A stretch of DNA of 64,000 nucleotides from Paenibacillus_G filicis (GTDB lineage Bacteria > Bacillota > Bacilli > Paenibacillales > NBRC-103111): the NCBI RefSeq assembly GCF_038070315.1, contig NZ_JBBPCC010000001.1, positions 186,001 through 250,000 on the forward strand, in the 5' to 3' direction. The translations under genes and the position numbers were made by a program. How positions within the stretch are numbered: the first letter of the stretch is position 1; each line of letters starts with the position of its first letter. The notes under the pieces were generated by a model. That model made no database searches and was not told the DNA's origin. It saw nothing but the letters and a program-made list of their open reading frames with translations. Positions 46,343 through 55,384 of this stretch are shown here, piece by piece.

Positions 46343-46512
46343 AGCACCGCCCGTAAACCCTTGCCCAGCAAGGTTTTGCGGGCCCATTTGCGCGAACCTC
46401 CTGCAAAGCGGTTCATTTTCCCAGCCCAATTTGCGTCAAAATGCCAAAATCCCTTGCGGAGCCTGAGGTGCGAACCTCCCAGGGATTTCATGTGAGCTTG
46501 GGGTTCGCGCTA
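46343..46512 (-). promoter_or_regulatory. CRISPR leader 2 with hairpin at the array boundary
   Basis: Homologous to leader 1. GCCCGTAAACCCTTGC (46349-46364) and GCAAGGTTTTGCGGGC (46368-46383) form the equivalent 16-position stem around CCA, with 14 Watson-Crick pairs, one T-G wobble and one mismatch. The fourth pair has changed from T-A in leader 1 to C-G here. The 42-nt identical block is at 46467-46508. Confidence 0.8.
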
Positions 46513-46620
46513 ATAGAACTACTACACTCATTCTCCGTCCAACTCTTTTTTCCTGCCTCAGCCTCAGCGCATCCTTCGTCAACCCTAGTTCCGGTCTTTG
46601 CAGCCTCTCAGCCCAAACAA

Positions 46621-46649
46621 AACCCGCTCGCCCATGCAGGCGTGCGGGT
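46621..46649 (-). terminator. Terminator of the FUSC-like gene
   Basis: ACCCGC near 46622 pairs with GCGGGT near 46644 across a GC-rich loop. On the minus strand a GGTTTTGTTTGG run follows. About 15 bases past the stop. Confidence 0.5.
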
Positions 46650-46662
46650 CTCTCGTATTTTC

Positions 46663-47709
46663 CTATGCCGTCCCCTGCTTCTTCTCCTCTGTACCCCGGT
46701 GATACTGCTCCACCAGCTTGTCGAGGCGGCCAATGTGATAGCTGTAGTCGAATAAAGCCGAAGCCACGATGCTGACGCGCAGCTCATCGTCCGGCCGCTC
46801 GGACGAGATGCTCATCATTTCGCGTATGAAGCGCACGTTCTCGGCCTCCATCAGCTCGATCTCGGGAGGGTCCGTTTCCTTGAGCTTCTCGTCGAATTTC
46901 AGAAGCACGTGCTCGTGGAATTTACTGAGGCGCTCCATCTGCCGGTCGAACTCGGCATCATGCCTCTTCTCCCGGTCGGTCTGGAAGTAGTGCTCCTCCA
47001 CCGCATCGAGCACATCCACCCCTTTTCGCAGCGCGACGAGCATCTGATGATAAACGACAAGGTCGCGTATTTTGCTGAACTGCTTGCCCCGGAGCTTCTT
47101 GTATTCCTCCTCGACGAGCTTGAACTTATCGGAGAGCGACTTGAGCGAATCCTCCAGCCCCCGCTTCTCATCGCGGAAAATATTCTCCTTGATCTCGTTG
47201 GAAATCGCGGTGCGCAGCAGCAGCGACAGCTTGGTGAAGACGCTGTGGATCTGGAGGACGAACTGCTCGCGCGGCTTCGGGGGCAGGAAGAAGATATTGA
47301 CCATCGACGCCGTTCCGATGCCGACGAGAATCTGCACGAACCGGCTGAGCGCGAACTGCCACTCGCCCGAAGCCTCCATCACAGCGATGACGGTGACCAG
47401 CGTCAATCCGATGCTGTCCTGCATCTTCAGCTTCAGGCAGATCATGATGACTACGATGCAGATCAGGCCGATCGCGAACGGGTCCTTGGAAAAGTACATC
47501 CCAGCCAGCAGCGCCAGCACCGCGCCCAGCGTATTGGCCTGCAATTGCTCCAGAAAATGCCGCCACGAGCGATAAATGGTGGGCTGCATGGCGAACATCG
47601 CAGCGACCGCCGAGATGACGGGGGACGGAAAATGTAAGAAAAATGAGTTAAAGTACAAAGTCAAGGTCACGGCCAGGCCGGTCTTGAGCATGCGTGCTCC
47701 GAAAGCCAC
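46663..47709 (-). CDS. Aromatic acid exporter family 1 (FUSC-like) membrane protein
   Basis: About 348 residues. Four to five N-terminal membrane helices (for example VISAVAAMFAMQPTIYRSW, the family signature, and ANTLGAVLALLAGMYFSKDP) are followed by a long, charged, coiled-coil-rich cytoplasmic half. This is the ArAE_1 layout (PF06081; B. subtilis YqjA). Substrates are not known for most members. GTG at 47709 is preferred, with GGAGGGA seven bases before it; the frame reaches 47754. It is downstream of the AraC gene with a 17-base gap. Confidence 0.82.
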   Translation of the reverse strand: MAFGARMLKTGLAVTLTLYFNSFFLHFPSPVISAVAAMFAMQPTIYRSWRHFLEQLQANTLGAVLALLAGMYFSKDPFAIGLICIVVIMICLKLKMQDSIGLTLVTVIAVMEASGEWQFALSRFVQILVGIGTASMVNIFFLPPKPREQFVLQIHSVFTKLSLLLRTAISNEIKENIFRDEKRGLEDSLKSLSDKFKLVEEEYKKLRGKQFSKIRDLVVYHQMLVALRKGVDVLDAVEEHYFQTDREKRHDAEFDRQMERLSKFHEHVLLKFDEKLKETDPPEIELMEAENVRFIREMMSISSERPDDELRVSIVASALFDYSYHIGRLDKLVEQYHRGTEEKKQGTA

Positions 47710-47726
47710 GTCGATCCCTCCTGGTT

Positions 47727-48602
47727 CTATAGCTTGGAACCGGCTCCGTCGCAATTGTAAGGATTGTGCAGATGCTGCCGGTATTCGGACGGTGACTGTC
47801 CGTAGGTTTTCTTGAATTGCTTGGAAAAATACAGCGGGTCGGTGAAGCCGATCGAGGAGGCCACCTGTTCCACGGTCAGCGACTCTTGGAGCAGCAGCTT
47901 GGCCCGCTCCATCCTAACCTTCAATAAATATTGCATCGGCGACAGCCCGGTATGCTGCTTGAACATTTTGGACAAGTGCGTGCGATGATACCCGAGAGAG
48001 TGCGCCATCTGCTCGATGGAGATCGGCTGATAATATTGCAGCGTCAGCCAGCGGATCGCCTGCTCGATCTGCCGCTCGATGATCGGTCCCTCCTGGTTGC
48101 GCACCTCGCCAACCTTGGAAGCGGACGAGTATTCGGCCAGGATCAGGCGCAATACGCCTCCGGACGCCAGCTCCTTGCGAACCTGTCCTTCCTCTCGCAG
48201 CGATTGCTCCAGCCGCCTATATAGCGTATGCATGCGGCGGGGGCGTGCTGATAAGGCAGTCGGCGCATGGCGGGTGATTCCGCAGGCGCTGAGCAGCTCC
48301 TCGGCGTGAGAACCCTTGAACGCGGCCCAATGATACCGCCACGGGTCTTCGTCCGAGCATTCGTAGCGGACCAGCTCGCCGGGAAAAATGATAAAGCTAT
48401 GTCCGGGCCCGAGCCGATAGTCCGTATGGCGGCAGCGGAAGACCCCCTGTCCCGAGACGACTGTATGAACCAGATAATAATCGAGTACCTGGGGGCCAAC
48501 ACGATGGCCAGGCATCGTCTGGGCGTGACCGCTAAACAGTACCGTAAGCTCTCCCTTAGCGGGAGACGGATTAAAGGCTGCATCGTATTCTCTATGCGGC
48601 AT
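47727..48602 (-). CDS. AraC-family transcriptional regulator
   Basis: About 291 residues. The N-terminal cupin (YRLGPGHSFIIFPGELVRYE, sugar-binding type) is followed by two helix-turn-helix motifs (SIEQMAHSLGYHRTHLSKMF and TVEQVASSIGFTDPLYFSKQ) and the closing QSPSEYRQ. It is divergent from the family 4 glycosidase gene and very likely activates it when an alpha-galactoside is present. ATG at 48602 has GGAGGG nine bases upstream. Confidence 0.9.
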   Translation of the reverse strand: MPHREYDAAFNPSPAKGELTVLFSGHAQTMPGHRVGPQVLDYYLVHTVVSGQGVFRCRHTDYRLGPGHSFIIFPGELVRYECSDEDPWRYHWAAFKGSHAEELLSACGITRHAPTALSARPRRMHTLYRRLEQSLREEGQVRKELASGGVLRLILAEYSSASKVGEVRNQEGPIIERQIEQAIRWLTLQYYQPISIEQMAHSLGYHRTHLSKMFKQHTGLSPMQYLLKVRMERAKLLLQESLTVEQVASSIGFTDPLYFSKQFKKTYGQSPSEYRQHLHNPYNCDGAGSKL

Positions 48603-48711
48603 GTGCAAAAACCCTCCTTTTCTCCATAACCATCCTGCATCTGTCTCTTGCGATTATACCCGGCTTTGTATCCCGTGACAACCGCTTCCACTTCGATGCA
48701 CCAGCAGAGTG

Positions 48712-48757
48712 AGAAACCATGCTTCAACCTACAAATGTCTATGAGCAAATGGTTTCT
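48712..48757. promoter_or_regulatory. Inverted repeat upstream of the family 4 glycosidase gene
   Basis: AGAAACCAT (48712-48720) and ATGGTTTCT (48749-48757) are perfect reverse complements 28 bases apart, in the divergent promoter region. They are plausible half-sites for the AraC-type regulator. Confidence 0.45.
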
Positions 48758-48839
48758 ATCCATGTTCGTCTTCCCCCGAATCCGCTATAGTCAGAAGCAG
48801 GAACTCCCATTGACCTCCATTACGAAAGGAAGAGAAACC

Positions 48840-50138
48840 TTGAACAAAATTACATTTATCGGTGCTGGAAGTACGGTATTTGCCAAAAACGTGCTCGGAG
48901 ATTGCATGCTCACCCCTTCGCTGCAGGAGTTTGAACTCGCCTTGTTCGATATTGACGAGCAACGTCTCAAGGATTCCGAGAGCATGCTGAACAATCTTAA
49001 GTTGACAACTGGCAGCGGTTGCAAAATCAAAGCCTACAGTGACCGCAAGGAAGCTCTGCGCGGAGCCAAATACGTTGTCAATGCCATTCAAGTAGGCGGC
49101 TACGACCCGTGTACGATCACCGATTTCGAGATTCCGAAGAAATACGGCCTGCGCCAGACGATCGCCGATACGCTGGGTATCGGAGGCATTTTCCGTAATC
49201 TGCGGACCATTCCGGTCATGCTCGACTTTGCACGGGATATCCAGGAAGTTTGTCCGGATGCCTGGTTCCTGAACTACACAAATCCCATGGCTGTCCTGAC
49301 GAACGCGATGAACACCTACGGCGGCGTCAAGACCGTTGGCCTCTGCCACAGCGTCCAGGCTTGCTTGCCTCATCTGTTCAAGGACCTCGGCATCGATACG
49401 ACAGGCGTCCAGACAAAGATCGCCGGCATCAACCACATGGCCTGGCTGCTGGAATGTACCCGTGACGGTGTAGATCTCTACCCGGAGATCAAACGCCTGG
49501 CTGCCGAGAAGCAGAAGGAGAAGCATCGCGATATGGTCCGCTACGAGTTGATGCTCCGCTTCGGCTACTACGTGACCGAGTCCAGCGAACACAATGCCGA
49601 GTACCATCCGTACTTCATTAAGAAGAATTACCCCGAATTGATCGAAGAGTTCAACATTCCGCTGGATGAATATCCGCGCCGCTGTGTCAAACAGATCGAA
49701 CGTTGGAAAACGATGCGTGAAGAGCTAGTCCATAATAAGGGTCTGGAGCATACGCGTTCCCATGAGTACGCTTCCTACATGCTGCACGCGATGGAAACCG
49801 ACGAGCCGTTCAAGATCGGCGGCAACGTCATGAATACGGGACTGATCACCAACCTGCCGAAGGAAGCTGTCGTCGAAGTGCCTTGCCTCGTAGACAGAAG
49901 CGGCATTACGCCAACCTACGTAGGCGATCTGCCTCCGCAACTGGCTGCCTTGAACCGCACGAACATCAACACCCAACTGCTCACGCTGGAAGCGGCGATC
50001 ACAGGCAAGAAGGAGCATATCTATCATGCGGCTCTGCTGGACCCTCACACGGCTGCCGAGCTGTCCATCGACGACATCGTCCGCATGTGCGACGATCTGA
50101 TCGAAGCGCACGGGAACTGGCTGCCTAAGTACGTCTAG
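48840..50138 (+). CDS. melA: Alpha-galactosidase/alpha-glucosidase, glycoside hydrolase family 4
   Basis: 432 residues. GH4 enzymes use NAD+ and Mn2+ and an oxidation-elimination mechanism. FIGAGSTVFAKNVLGD is the NAD-binding loop, NYTNPMAVLT and GLCHSVQ hold the metal-binding Cys and His, and GINHMAWLL the second His, all as in MelA-type alpha-galactosidases. TTG at 48840 starts exactly at the Rossmann strand with AAAGGAAG before it; the frame extends upstream to 48648 through the promoter region, so the longer start is unlikely. Followed by a strong terminator, so a single-gene unit. Confidence 0.88.
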   Translation: MNKITFIGAGSTVFAKNVLGDCMLTPSLQEFELALFDIDEQRLKDSESMLNNLKLTTGSGCKIKAYSDRKEALRGAKYVVNAIQVGGYDPCTITDFEIPKKYGLRQTIADTLGIGGIFRNLRTIPVMLDFARDIQEVCPDAWFLNYTNPMAVLTNAMNTYGGVKTVGLCHSVQACLPHLFKDLGIDTTGVQTKIAGINHMAWLLECTRDGVDLYPEIKRLAAEKQKEKHRDMVRYELMLRFGYYVTESSEHNAEYHPYFIKKNYPELIEEFNIPLDEYPRRCVKQIERWKTMREELVHNKGLEHTRSHEYASYMLHAMETDEPFKIGGNVMNTGLITNLPKEAVVEVPCLVDRSGITPTYVGDLPPQLAALNRTNINTQLLTLEAAITGKKEHIYHAALLDPHTAAELSIDDIVRMCDDLIEAHGNWLPKYV

Positions 50139-50173
50139 GTTCCGTTCATCGGATTAGCAGTCCTGGCTAACCC

Positions 50174-50216
50174 AAAAAGGCTTCATACCGGCACCCTACC
50201 GGTATGAAGCCTTTTT
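50174..50216. terminator. Strong bidirectional terminator
   Basis: AAAAAGGCTTCATACCGG pairs perfectly with CCGGTATGAAGCCTTTTT around a seven-base loop. It separates the convergent family 4 glycosidase and solute-binding protein genes. Confidence 0.9.
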
Positions 50217-50240
50217 CCATAACCTTGCCAACAGCATCCT

Positions 50241-51686
50241 TTATTTAGGAGCGCTCGCCTCCTTGGCTTGCTTCTCTTCCTGCTCCTTCTTGGTGCGGTT
50301 CAATATTTCCTGACCTTGCTCCTGTATGACCTTGAGCGCTTCGTCCGCCGTCTTCTTATTGTCGATCACAGCCTGGATCTCTGTTGTAGCCAACTGGGTG
50401 AACTGCATGTAGAAATCCTGTGGCAGCTTCTCCATCCCCTTGTACAGAGAAGTTTCATTCATCTTCAGCATATAGAACGGCTCCAGACTCCGTCCTTCGC
50501 GCTCCTTCACATAAGCGGTACGCGAGGACATCCCGCCCTGATCAATATTTTTCATCAGCCTGGCCATCTCTTCGCCGTTGATATACTTAATAAACTCCCA
50601 GGCGGCTCTTTTCTCGGCGGACTGTGCGTTAACGGCGAATAAATTGGACACCGATACGGCCCCGGACACTTCGCGGTTCTGCGGATCTACCGGAACCGTC
50701 ACAAGATCCCAGTTCACCGGAGTGACATTCTTGACGTCCTTGGCCCGCTCCAGCTCGGTAAACGTATAGGTATTTCCGATGGTCATCGCCGCTTTTCCTG
50801 CTATAAAAGGATTTCTTAAGGCGAAGTCGGCCATCGTCATCGGCTTGTTCGAATCGAAAGCCATCGGGTCCTCCGACAGTACGGCCTTAGAATGGTAGGC
50901 GTCCACAGTCAGCTCCAGCACCTTCTTCCAGCCATCGCTCTGAATCGTCAGCACTCCTTTGTCCGCGTCTACGTACGACATGCCCTGTGTAGTGGCGATA
51001 TTATTCATCATATAATACGCTCCGCTCGGTCCCATGCTGTTCACGCCCAGCCCATACACCCGTTCGTTGTCGGGTCCGTTCGCAGGGAAACGCTTGGCCA
51101 GCTGCAGCACCTCTTCCCACGTCATCTTGTTCGTTGGCAGCGGAACGCCATGCTTCTCGAACAAATCCTTGTTATAGAAGAGAGCCTGGCTGTAGAACGT
51201 CGGTGACAAGCCGTACAGCTTACCTCCGCCCTTAGCCCGTATGGACCCGGTCACGCTTTCGAGGATATTGTTCAGATCGAACTTGTCCTGCTGGATCAAA
51301 CCATCCAGCTCCAGCAGCTTACCCTCCTCTGCCGCGGTCTGGAATTCATCGGGACTCATGTACAGCAGTACGTCCGGCTTCTCTTCATCGAGCAGCTTCT
51401 GATAGGCCTTCTTAGGATCCGTACCGTCGCCCGCATACACACTATTCATCGATACGACGCTAACCTCAATATTCGGATACTTAGCCATAAATAAATTCCC
51501 ATACTGCTGGAAGAACGAGGACTTGTCGTAATACAAAACCTTGATGCTTGCCTTCTCATCCTTGCCGAGCTTCTTTAGCGTCTCCCCCTGGGCTGAACTT
51601 CCCCCATCGTTAGCTACAAACTGACAACCCGTCAGCCCCATACAACATAGAGTTATGGCCATTCCTGTTTTTGCCCATGTCTTCAT
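50241..51686 (-). CDS. ABC transporter sugar-binding lipoprotein (orphan)
   Basis: About 481 residues. The signal peptide ends in the lipobox GLTGCQ, so it is a membrane-anchored extracellular solute-binding protein of family 1. GLSPTFYSQALFYNKDLFEKHGVPLP and AWEFIKYINGEEMARLM are typical. The substrate is probably an oligosaccharide. No permease or ATPase gene is adjacent, so it must use components encoded elsewhere or act as a sensor. ATG at 51686 is the start right before the signal peptide; the frame extends to 51704. Confidence 0.87.
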   Translation of the reverse strand: MKTWAKTGMAITLCCMGLTGCQFVANDGGSSAQGETLKKLGKDEKASIKVLYYDKSSFFQQYGNLFMAKYPNIEVSVVSMNSVYAGDGTDPKKAYQKLLDEEKPDVLLYMSPDEFQTAAEEGKLLELDGLIQQDKFDLNNILESVTGSIRAKGGGKLYGLSPTFYSQALFYNKDLFEKHGVPLPTNKMTWEEVLQLAKRFPANGPDNERVYGLGVNSMGPSGAYYMMNNIATTQGMSYVDADKGVLTIQSDGWKKVLELTVDAYHSKAVLSEDPMAFDSNKPMTMADFALRNPFIAGKAAMTIGNTYTFTELERAKDVKNVTPVNWDLVTVPVDPQNREVSGAVSVSNLFAVNAQSAEKRAAWEFIKYINGEEMARLMKNIDQGGMSSRTAYVKEREGRSLEPFYMLKMNETSLYKGMEKLPQDFYMQFTQLATTEIQAVIDNKKTADEALKVIQEQGQEILNRTKKEQEEKQAKEASAPK

Positions 51687-51859
51687 TCCATTCCCCTTCT
51701 CCAATTATTCGTATAATTACCAAAACCCTCATAATAGACGCAGCTTCTAGACAAAATGTTCCAGTAAACTGAATTTTTACGACGCGCCAGCTCGAACCAG
51801 AAAGCGAGCCTCTATAGCATGACAGGGTCCCGATTCCGTATAATAAGGGATATCAAGCT

Positions 51860-52810
51860 TTGAACAAGGCGGTGAACACGATTACGGAAGAGCTTTCCTA
51901 CACAACCGAAGAAATTGCCAAGCTGCTGAAGATTTCCAAGCTGACTGTCTATGATTTGATCAAAAAAGGCGACCTGCTCGCCTACCGGGTAGGCCGGCAG
52001 ATGCGTATCGACGCCAGTGATCTGGAACGCTACAAGCGGCAGGCCAAGGGAGCAACCCCACAGTCAGTCTCTCCCGCCTCCGGACCGAAGGAGGCTTCCT
52101 CAGCCCCAAGACCGCTGGTAATTACCGGCCAGGATGTCAGCCTGGATATGCTGGCCAAGCATATTGAGCGGCAAAACAAGGCAGTCCGTCCCCTGCGCTC
52201 CCATGCCGGAAGTCTGGACAGCCTGATTGCCATGTATCAGGGGCAAGCCGACATCGTCAGCACGCATCTGCTGGATGGAGATACCGGAGAGTACAATGTA
52301 CCGTATATTCGCAAACTCTTGGCCGGCTTCAGTTATGTCGTCGTGAACCTCGTAAGCCGCTCGGCTGGACTGTACGTGCAGCGCGGCAATCCGAAGGGAA
52401 TTTCGGCCTGGACGGATCTGCAGCGGGAAGATGTTCGCATGGTCAACCGGGAGAAGGGAGCCGGAGCCCGTATCCTGCTGGATGAGCAGCTTCGTCTGCA
52501 TGGCATCGCTTCTAGCAGCGTTCAGGGGTATGACGATGAGAAATCGAATCATCTGAGCGTGGCAGGGCAGGTCGTCAGTGGGGCAGCCGACACGGGAGTG
52601 GGCATCGAGAAGGCCGCAGCACTGGTCGGAGCAGAATTCATCCCGCTGATCCGCGAGCGCTATGATCTCGTCATGCTCAAAACCCCCGATAACCTGGACT
52701 GGCTCGGCACGGTGATGAGCGTTCTGAAGTCTGAGCTGCTGCATCAGGAGCTCGCATCGATCCAGGGCTATGATCTCAGCCTGACTGGAACGATCCTATA
52801 CGAAACTTGA
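51860..52810 (+). CDS. HTH (excisionase-type) / periplasmic-binding-domain fusion regulator
   Basis: 316 residues. The N-terminal excisionase/MerR-like winged helix reads YTTEEIAKLLKISKLTVYDLIKKG followed by GDLLAYRVGRQMRI (about 14-55), cut here to two motifs. After a Ser/Pro-rich linker a type 2 periplasmic-binding domain starts at about 83 (PLVITGQDVSLDMLAKHIER) and runs to the end (VSGAADTGVGIEKAA, LKSELLHQELASIQGYD). It has no signal peptide, so a small ligand, perhaps an oxyanion as in molybdate-type regulators, would be sensed in the cytoplasm. The start is TTG. No transporter genes are adjacent to give the ligand away. Confidence 0.75.
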   Translation: MNKAVNTITEELSYTTEEIAKLLKISKLTVYDLIKKGDLLAYRVGRQMRIDASDLERYKRQAKGATPQSVSPASGPKEASSAPRPLVITGQDVSLDMLAKHIERQNKAVRPLRSHAGSLDSLIAMYQGQADIVSTHLLDGDTGEYNVPYIRKLLAGFSYVVVNLVSRSAGLYVQRGNPKGISAWTDLQREDVRMVNREKGAGARILLDEQLRLHGIASSSVQGYDDEKSNHLSVAGQVVSGAADTGVGIEKAAALVGAEFIPLIRERYDLVMLKTPDNLDWLGTVMSVLKSELLHQELASIQGYDLSLTGTILYET

Positions 52811-52827
52811 GCCCCGTGCCCATAAAT

Positions 52828-52892
52828 GACGACGAGGACGGCCGCCGGGAAGACTCATTCAGAGTCTTCTTCGACAGTCGTCCTCGTTTTTC
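52828..52892. terminator. Nested hairpin terminator
   Basis: An outer stem (ACGAGGACG with CGTCCTCGT) encloses an inner one (GAAGACTC with GAGTCTTC). TTTTT follows on the plus strand. It ends the regulator gene and may also act on the convergent S-layer gene. Confidence 0.65.
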
Positions 52893-52924
52893 TAAACCGT
52901 ATAGAGCTCCTGGCCGATCATATA

Positions 52925-55291
52925 TTAATAGAAACGCGGAGCTTGCTGCAGTTCTTCCCGCTTCTGTAGATAACGGAAGAAGGCGGTAGCTGCTTGGGCA
53001 CGATTGACATCCTCAGACGGCTTGAAGCTTCCGTCGCTCAAGGACATAATGCCCAGACCTACGACGATCGCCACCTGCCCAACATGCTTCAGCTCCGACG
53101 CATCGGCGAAGTTCTTGTTGAATACATCCTGATTCTCGGCAAGCTGCTTGTAGCCAAGGGCACGGACGATCAACTGACTCATATCCTCGCGGGACATCTT
53201 CTCATTCGGATTGAAGTTAGTCCCCGGATCGATTAGCCCACGGTCAACCCCGTTCTCCACGTAAGCGAAGTACGCAGAACCGTTAGCTACATCCTTGAAG
53301 GAAGCTGTACGTTCAGCTCCGTAATAGATGCCGTAATTGCCTCCGTTCATCGCAATTACGAGCATCTTGATCATCTCACCGCGCGTCATCGCCTGATTAG
53401 GGATAACCTTGCCGTCCTTCAGATCCAGCGCCTGATAATCCAGCATCAGCTGAAGCTCCCTCTGCGCCCAGTGACCATCGATGTCCGTAGCCTTCACCGT
53501 TTCCAGCACGATGGGCTCTCCGTTGGAGGCATTGCGCCATTGTCCGTTCTGTGCATCGAGGAAGAACGGCTCGCGGGTATATTTCGAAACAAGCGTGTAC
53601 ACGAGCTTGGCTTCGACTTTACCGCTCGCATTGAGAGCAGAAGGAGGTATTTCTCCGGCAGCAATCATCACCTTTAATTTCTGATCCATGATACTATTCC
53701 CGGCATACGTTCCGAATCCTTGGCTTGCCACATAGGATAATTGAACATCGTATTGCGAGAAGAGCAGATCCTTGGCCTTCTCTTCGCTGATGACCTCAGG
53801 CTTGGTAGTTGGGTAATCAATTTCGCTCAGCGAACCGTAGTAATTCACGATTTGACCCGTTTCCCGGTCTATGCCGATGCTGACATTCTCATGATTCGCG
53901 TTGACTCCGTCGATCACACGGTTAAAGCGGATATCCCACGTTCTGAGTTCTTTCAGCTGCTCCTCGGAAACTTGCTGAAGTCCAGCATCGTCAAGCACGA
54001 GCTGATGAGTGTGAGCGGGCAGATATTGACGCACAAATTCGATAGCCTTCTTCTTGGCCTCATCCAGTCCGACCTTCGGTTCGAACTTCGTCTGGCCATC
54101 CACGGTATAAGGTATGTTCCGGCTAAAGTTGGTCACTTCCCCAGTTTTGGCGTTCACGTTGGCCCAAGCGCCTTCAAAGCCCCTAAGCTTCGAATCCTTA
54201 TCCGAAGAGTCGACATTCCATCGCAAGGACCAGCTGGCACTGGTTTTGCCGGTAGTCGGGTCAATTTGCTCGTTATAGGACGCATTGTCCAGCTTGTAGC
54301 CCTTCAGCAAGCCGAAAGCCGCAGTCGCCTTGGCAATCGCTTCTTCCTTCGTCAGATTCAGGTCAGATGCGGGCTTGCCGGCAAGGGGCTTGTCGGTAAG
54401 CGGCTTCTTATCTGAGCCTGATAATACCGGGAGATTCAGCGGATTCCAAGGCTGGCCTTTGCCCGCATCGATCATGAAATTATTCATGGAATACGTGATG
54501 ATGGGCTTGCGCTCTTCCCGCGGCTGGTAAGGGATTTCATAGGACAGCGCAATATCGGCCTTGTCCCGGAATGCCTGCAGCGCTTTCTCCAGCCCAATCG
54601 GCTGAACGCCCTGCTCGAACGTCACGCCGTCCGTCCAGCGGAAGCTGTAGCCCAGAACATCGCCTTCGCCATTCACATCGACGTTGATTCCGTCTTGTGG
54701 GAAAATAACGCCATTCACAACCCGGTCATACCGGATATTGTACGTATAATTGCCGTTAAGCGGAGTGCGGAATGATTTTTCCGCCTGATCGTTATACTGC
54801 ACGGTCTCATCCGGGTTCAGCTTCTTCAGCCAGCCGTCAGCAATGTTCTTAGCTGCCTGGAAATCCACCTTGGGCGGATAGCTCGGTTTCTTCTCCGGGT
54901 CGGCGGTATAGGCATTGTAACCCGTAAGCTTACCGTTCAAGCCATGAATGCTGACGTTGATGTTGGCATAGTAGTGGTCTTTGATTTTCTTCGTATAGTT
55001 CAGTGACCAGCTCGGAATGTTCTGTCCTGCGTAGCCCCAGAAAGCATTCAGGCTTGCCGACTCCAGCTTGTAATCTGCAGGAATCGTCACGTACTTCTTA
55101 GCCAGCTCAATAGCTTGTTCCTTCGTCACAGTGGGTTCAACAGTCTTGCCTTCCTGTTGGCCGGGAAACGGGAGAGAGCTTTGCGTGCTGGCCGTAGCTG
55201 CTGGCTCATCGGCGGCCCAGGCCTGAGGAGCTATGGATAGGAGCAGAGCGGATGCGACCGCAATCGGAGCGGCCTTCTTGATCAGTTTCAT
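52925..55291 (-). CDS. S-layer-anchored protein with YcdB/PepSY-like repeats
   Basis: 788 residues. Signal peptide (cleavage after AWAA), then repeated YcdB/YcdC-type segments, each introduced by 'TKEEAI.KA...' helices (VTKEQAIELAKKYVTI, LTKEEAIAKATAAFGLL) and 'WSL.....' strands. Three S-layer homology motifs follow from about residue 600 (DIDGHWAQRELQLML, FKDVANGSAYFAYVE, FADASELKHVGQVAIVVGLG), which bind pyruvylated wall polymer. PepSY/YcdB domains often inhibit peptidases or act in the wall. ATG at 55291 has AGAGGA eight bases before it. Function not established. Confidence 0.85.
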   Translation of the reverse strand: MKLIKKAAPIAVASALLLSIAPQAWAADEPAATASTQSSLPFPGQQEGKTVEPTVTKEQAIELAKKYVTIPADYKLESASLNAFWGYAGQNIPSWSLNYTKKIKDHYYANINVSIHGLNGKLTGYNAYTADPEKKPSYPPKVDFQAAKNIADGWLKKLNPDETVQYNDQAEKSFRTPLNGNYTYNIRYDRVVNGVIFPQDGINVDVNGEGDVLGYSFRWTDGVTFEQGVQPIGLEKALQAFRDKADIALSYEIPYQPREERKPIITYSMNNFMIDAGKGQPWNPLNLPVLSGSDKKPLTDKPLAGKPASDLNLTKEEAIAKATAAFGLLKGYKLDNASYNEQIDPTTGKTSASWSLRWNVDSSDKDSKLRGFEGAWANVNAKTGEVTNFSRNIPYTVDGQTKFEPKVGLDEAKKKAIEFVRQYLPAHTHQLVLDDAGLQQVSEEQLKELRTWDIRFNRVIDGVNANHENVSIGIDRETGQIVNYYGSLSEIDYPTTKPEVISEEKAKDLLFSQYDVQLSYVASQGFGTYAGNSIMDQKLKVMIAAGEIPPSALNASGKVEAKLVYTLVSKYTREPFFLDAQNGQWRNASNGEPIVLETVKATDIDGHWAQRELQLMLDYQALDLKDGKVIPNQAMTRGEMIKMLVIAMNGGNYGIYYGAERTASFKDVANGSAYFAYVENGVDRGLIDPGTNFNPNEKMSREDMSQLIVRALGYKQLAENQDVFNKNFADASELKHVGQVAIVVGLGIMSLSDGSFKPSEDVNRAQAATAFFRYLQKREELQQAPRFY

Positions 55292-55384
55292 AGGAATCGT
55301 CCTCTCATATAGAAGATCTTGGATCATCTAATACCCTAGACGGAGCGTTCCAGGAAAAGGTTGCGGTGATTTGTCCGTAAAAGC

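Noticed and set aside
43949..46356. Similar open frames in array 2 on both strands
   Set aside because: Same artefact: the repeat has no stop in several frames, and spacers are not coding here.
48648..48839. Upstream extension of the family 4 glycosidase
   Set aside because: It covers the divergent promoter with the inverted repeat, and family members begin at the NAD-binding strand near the TTG at 48840.
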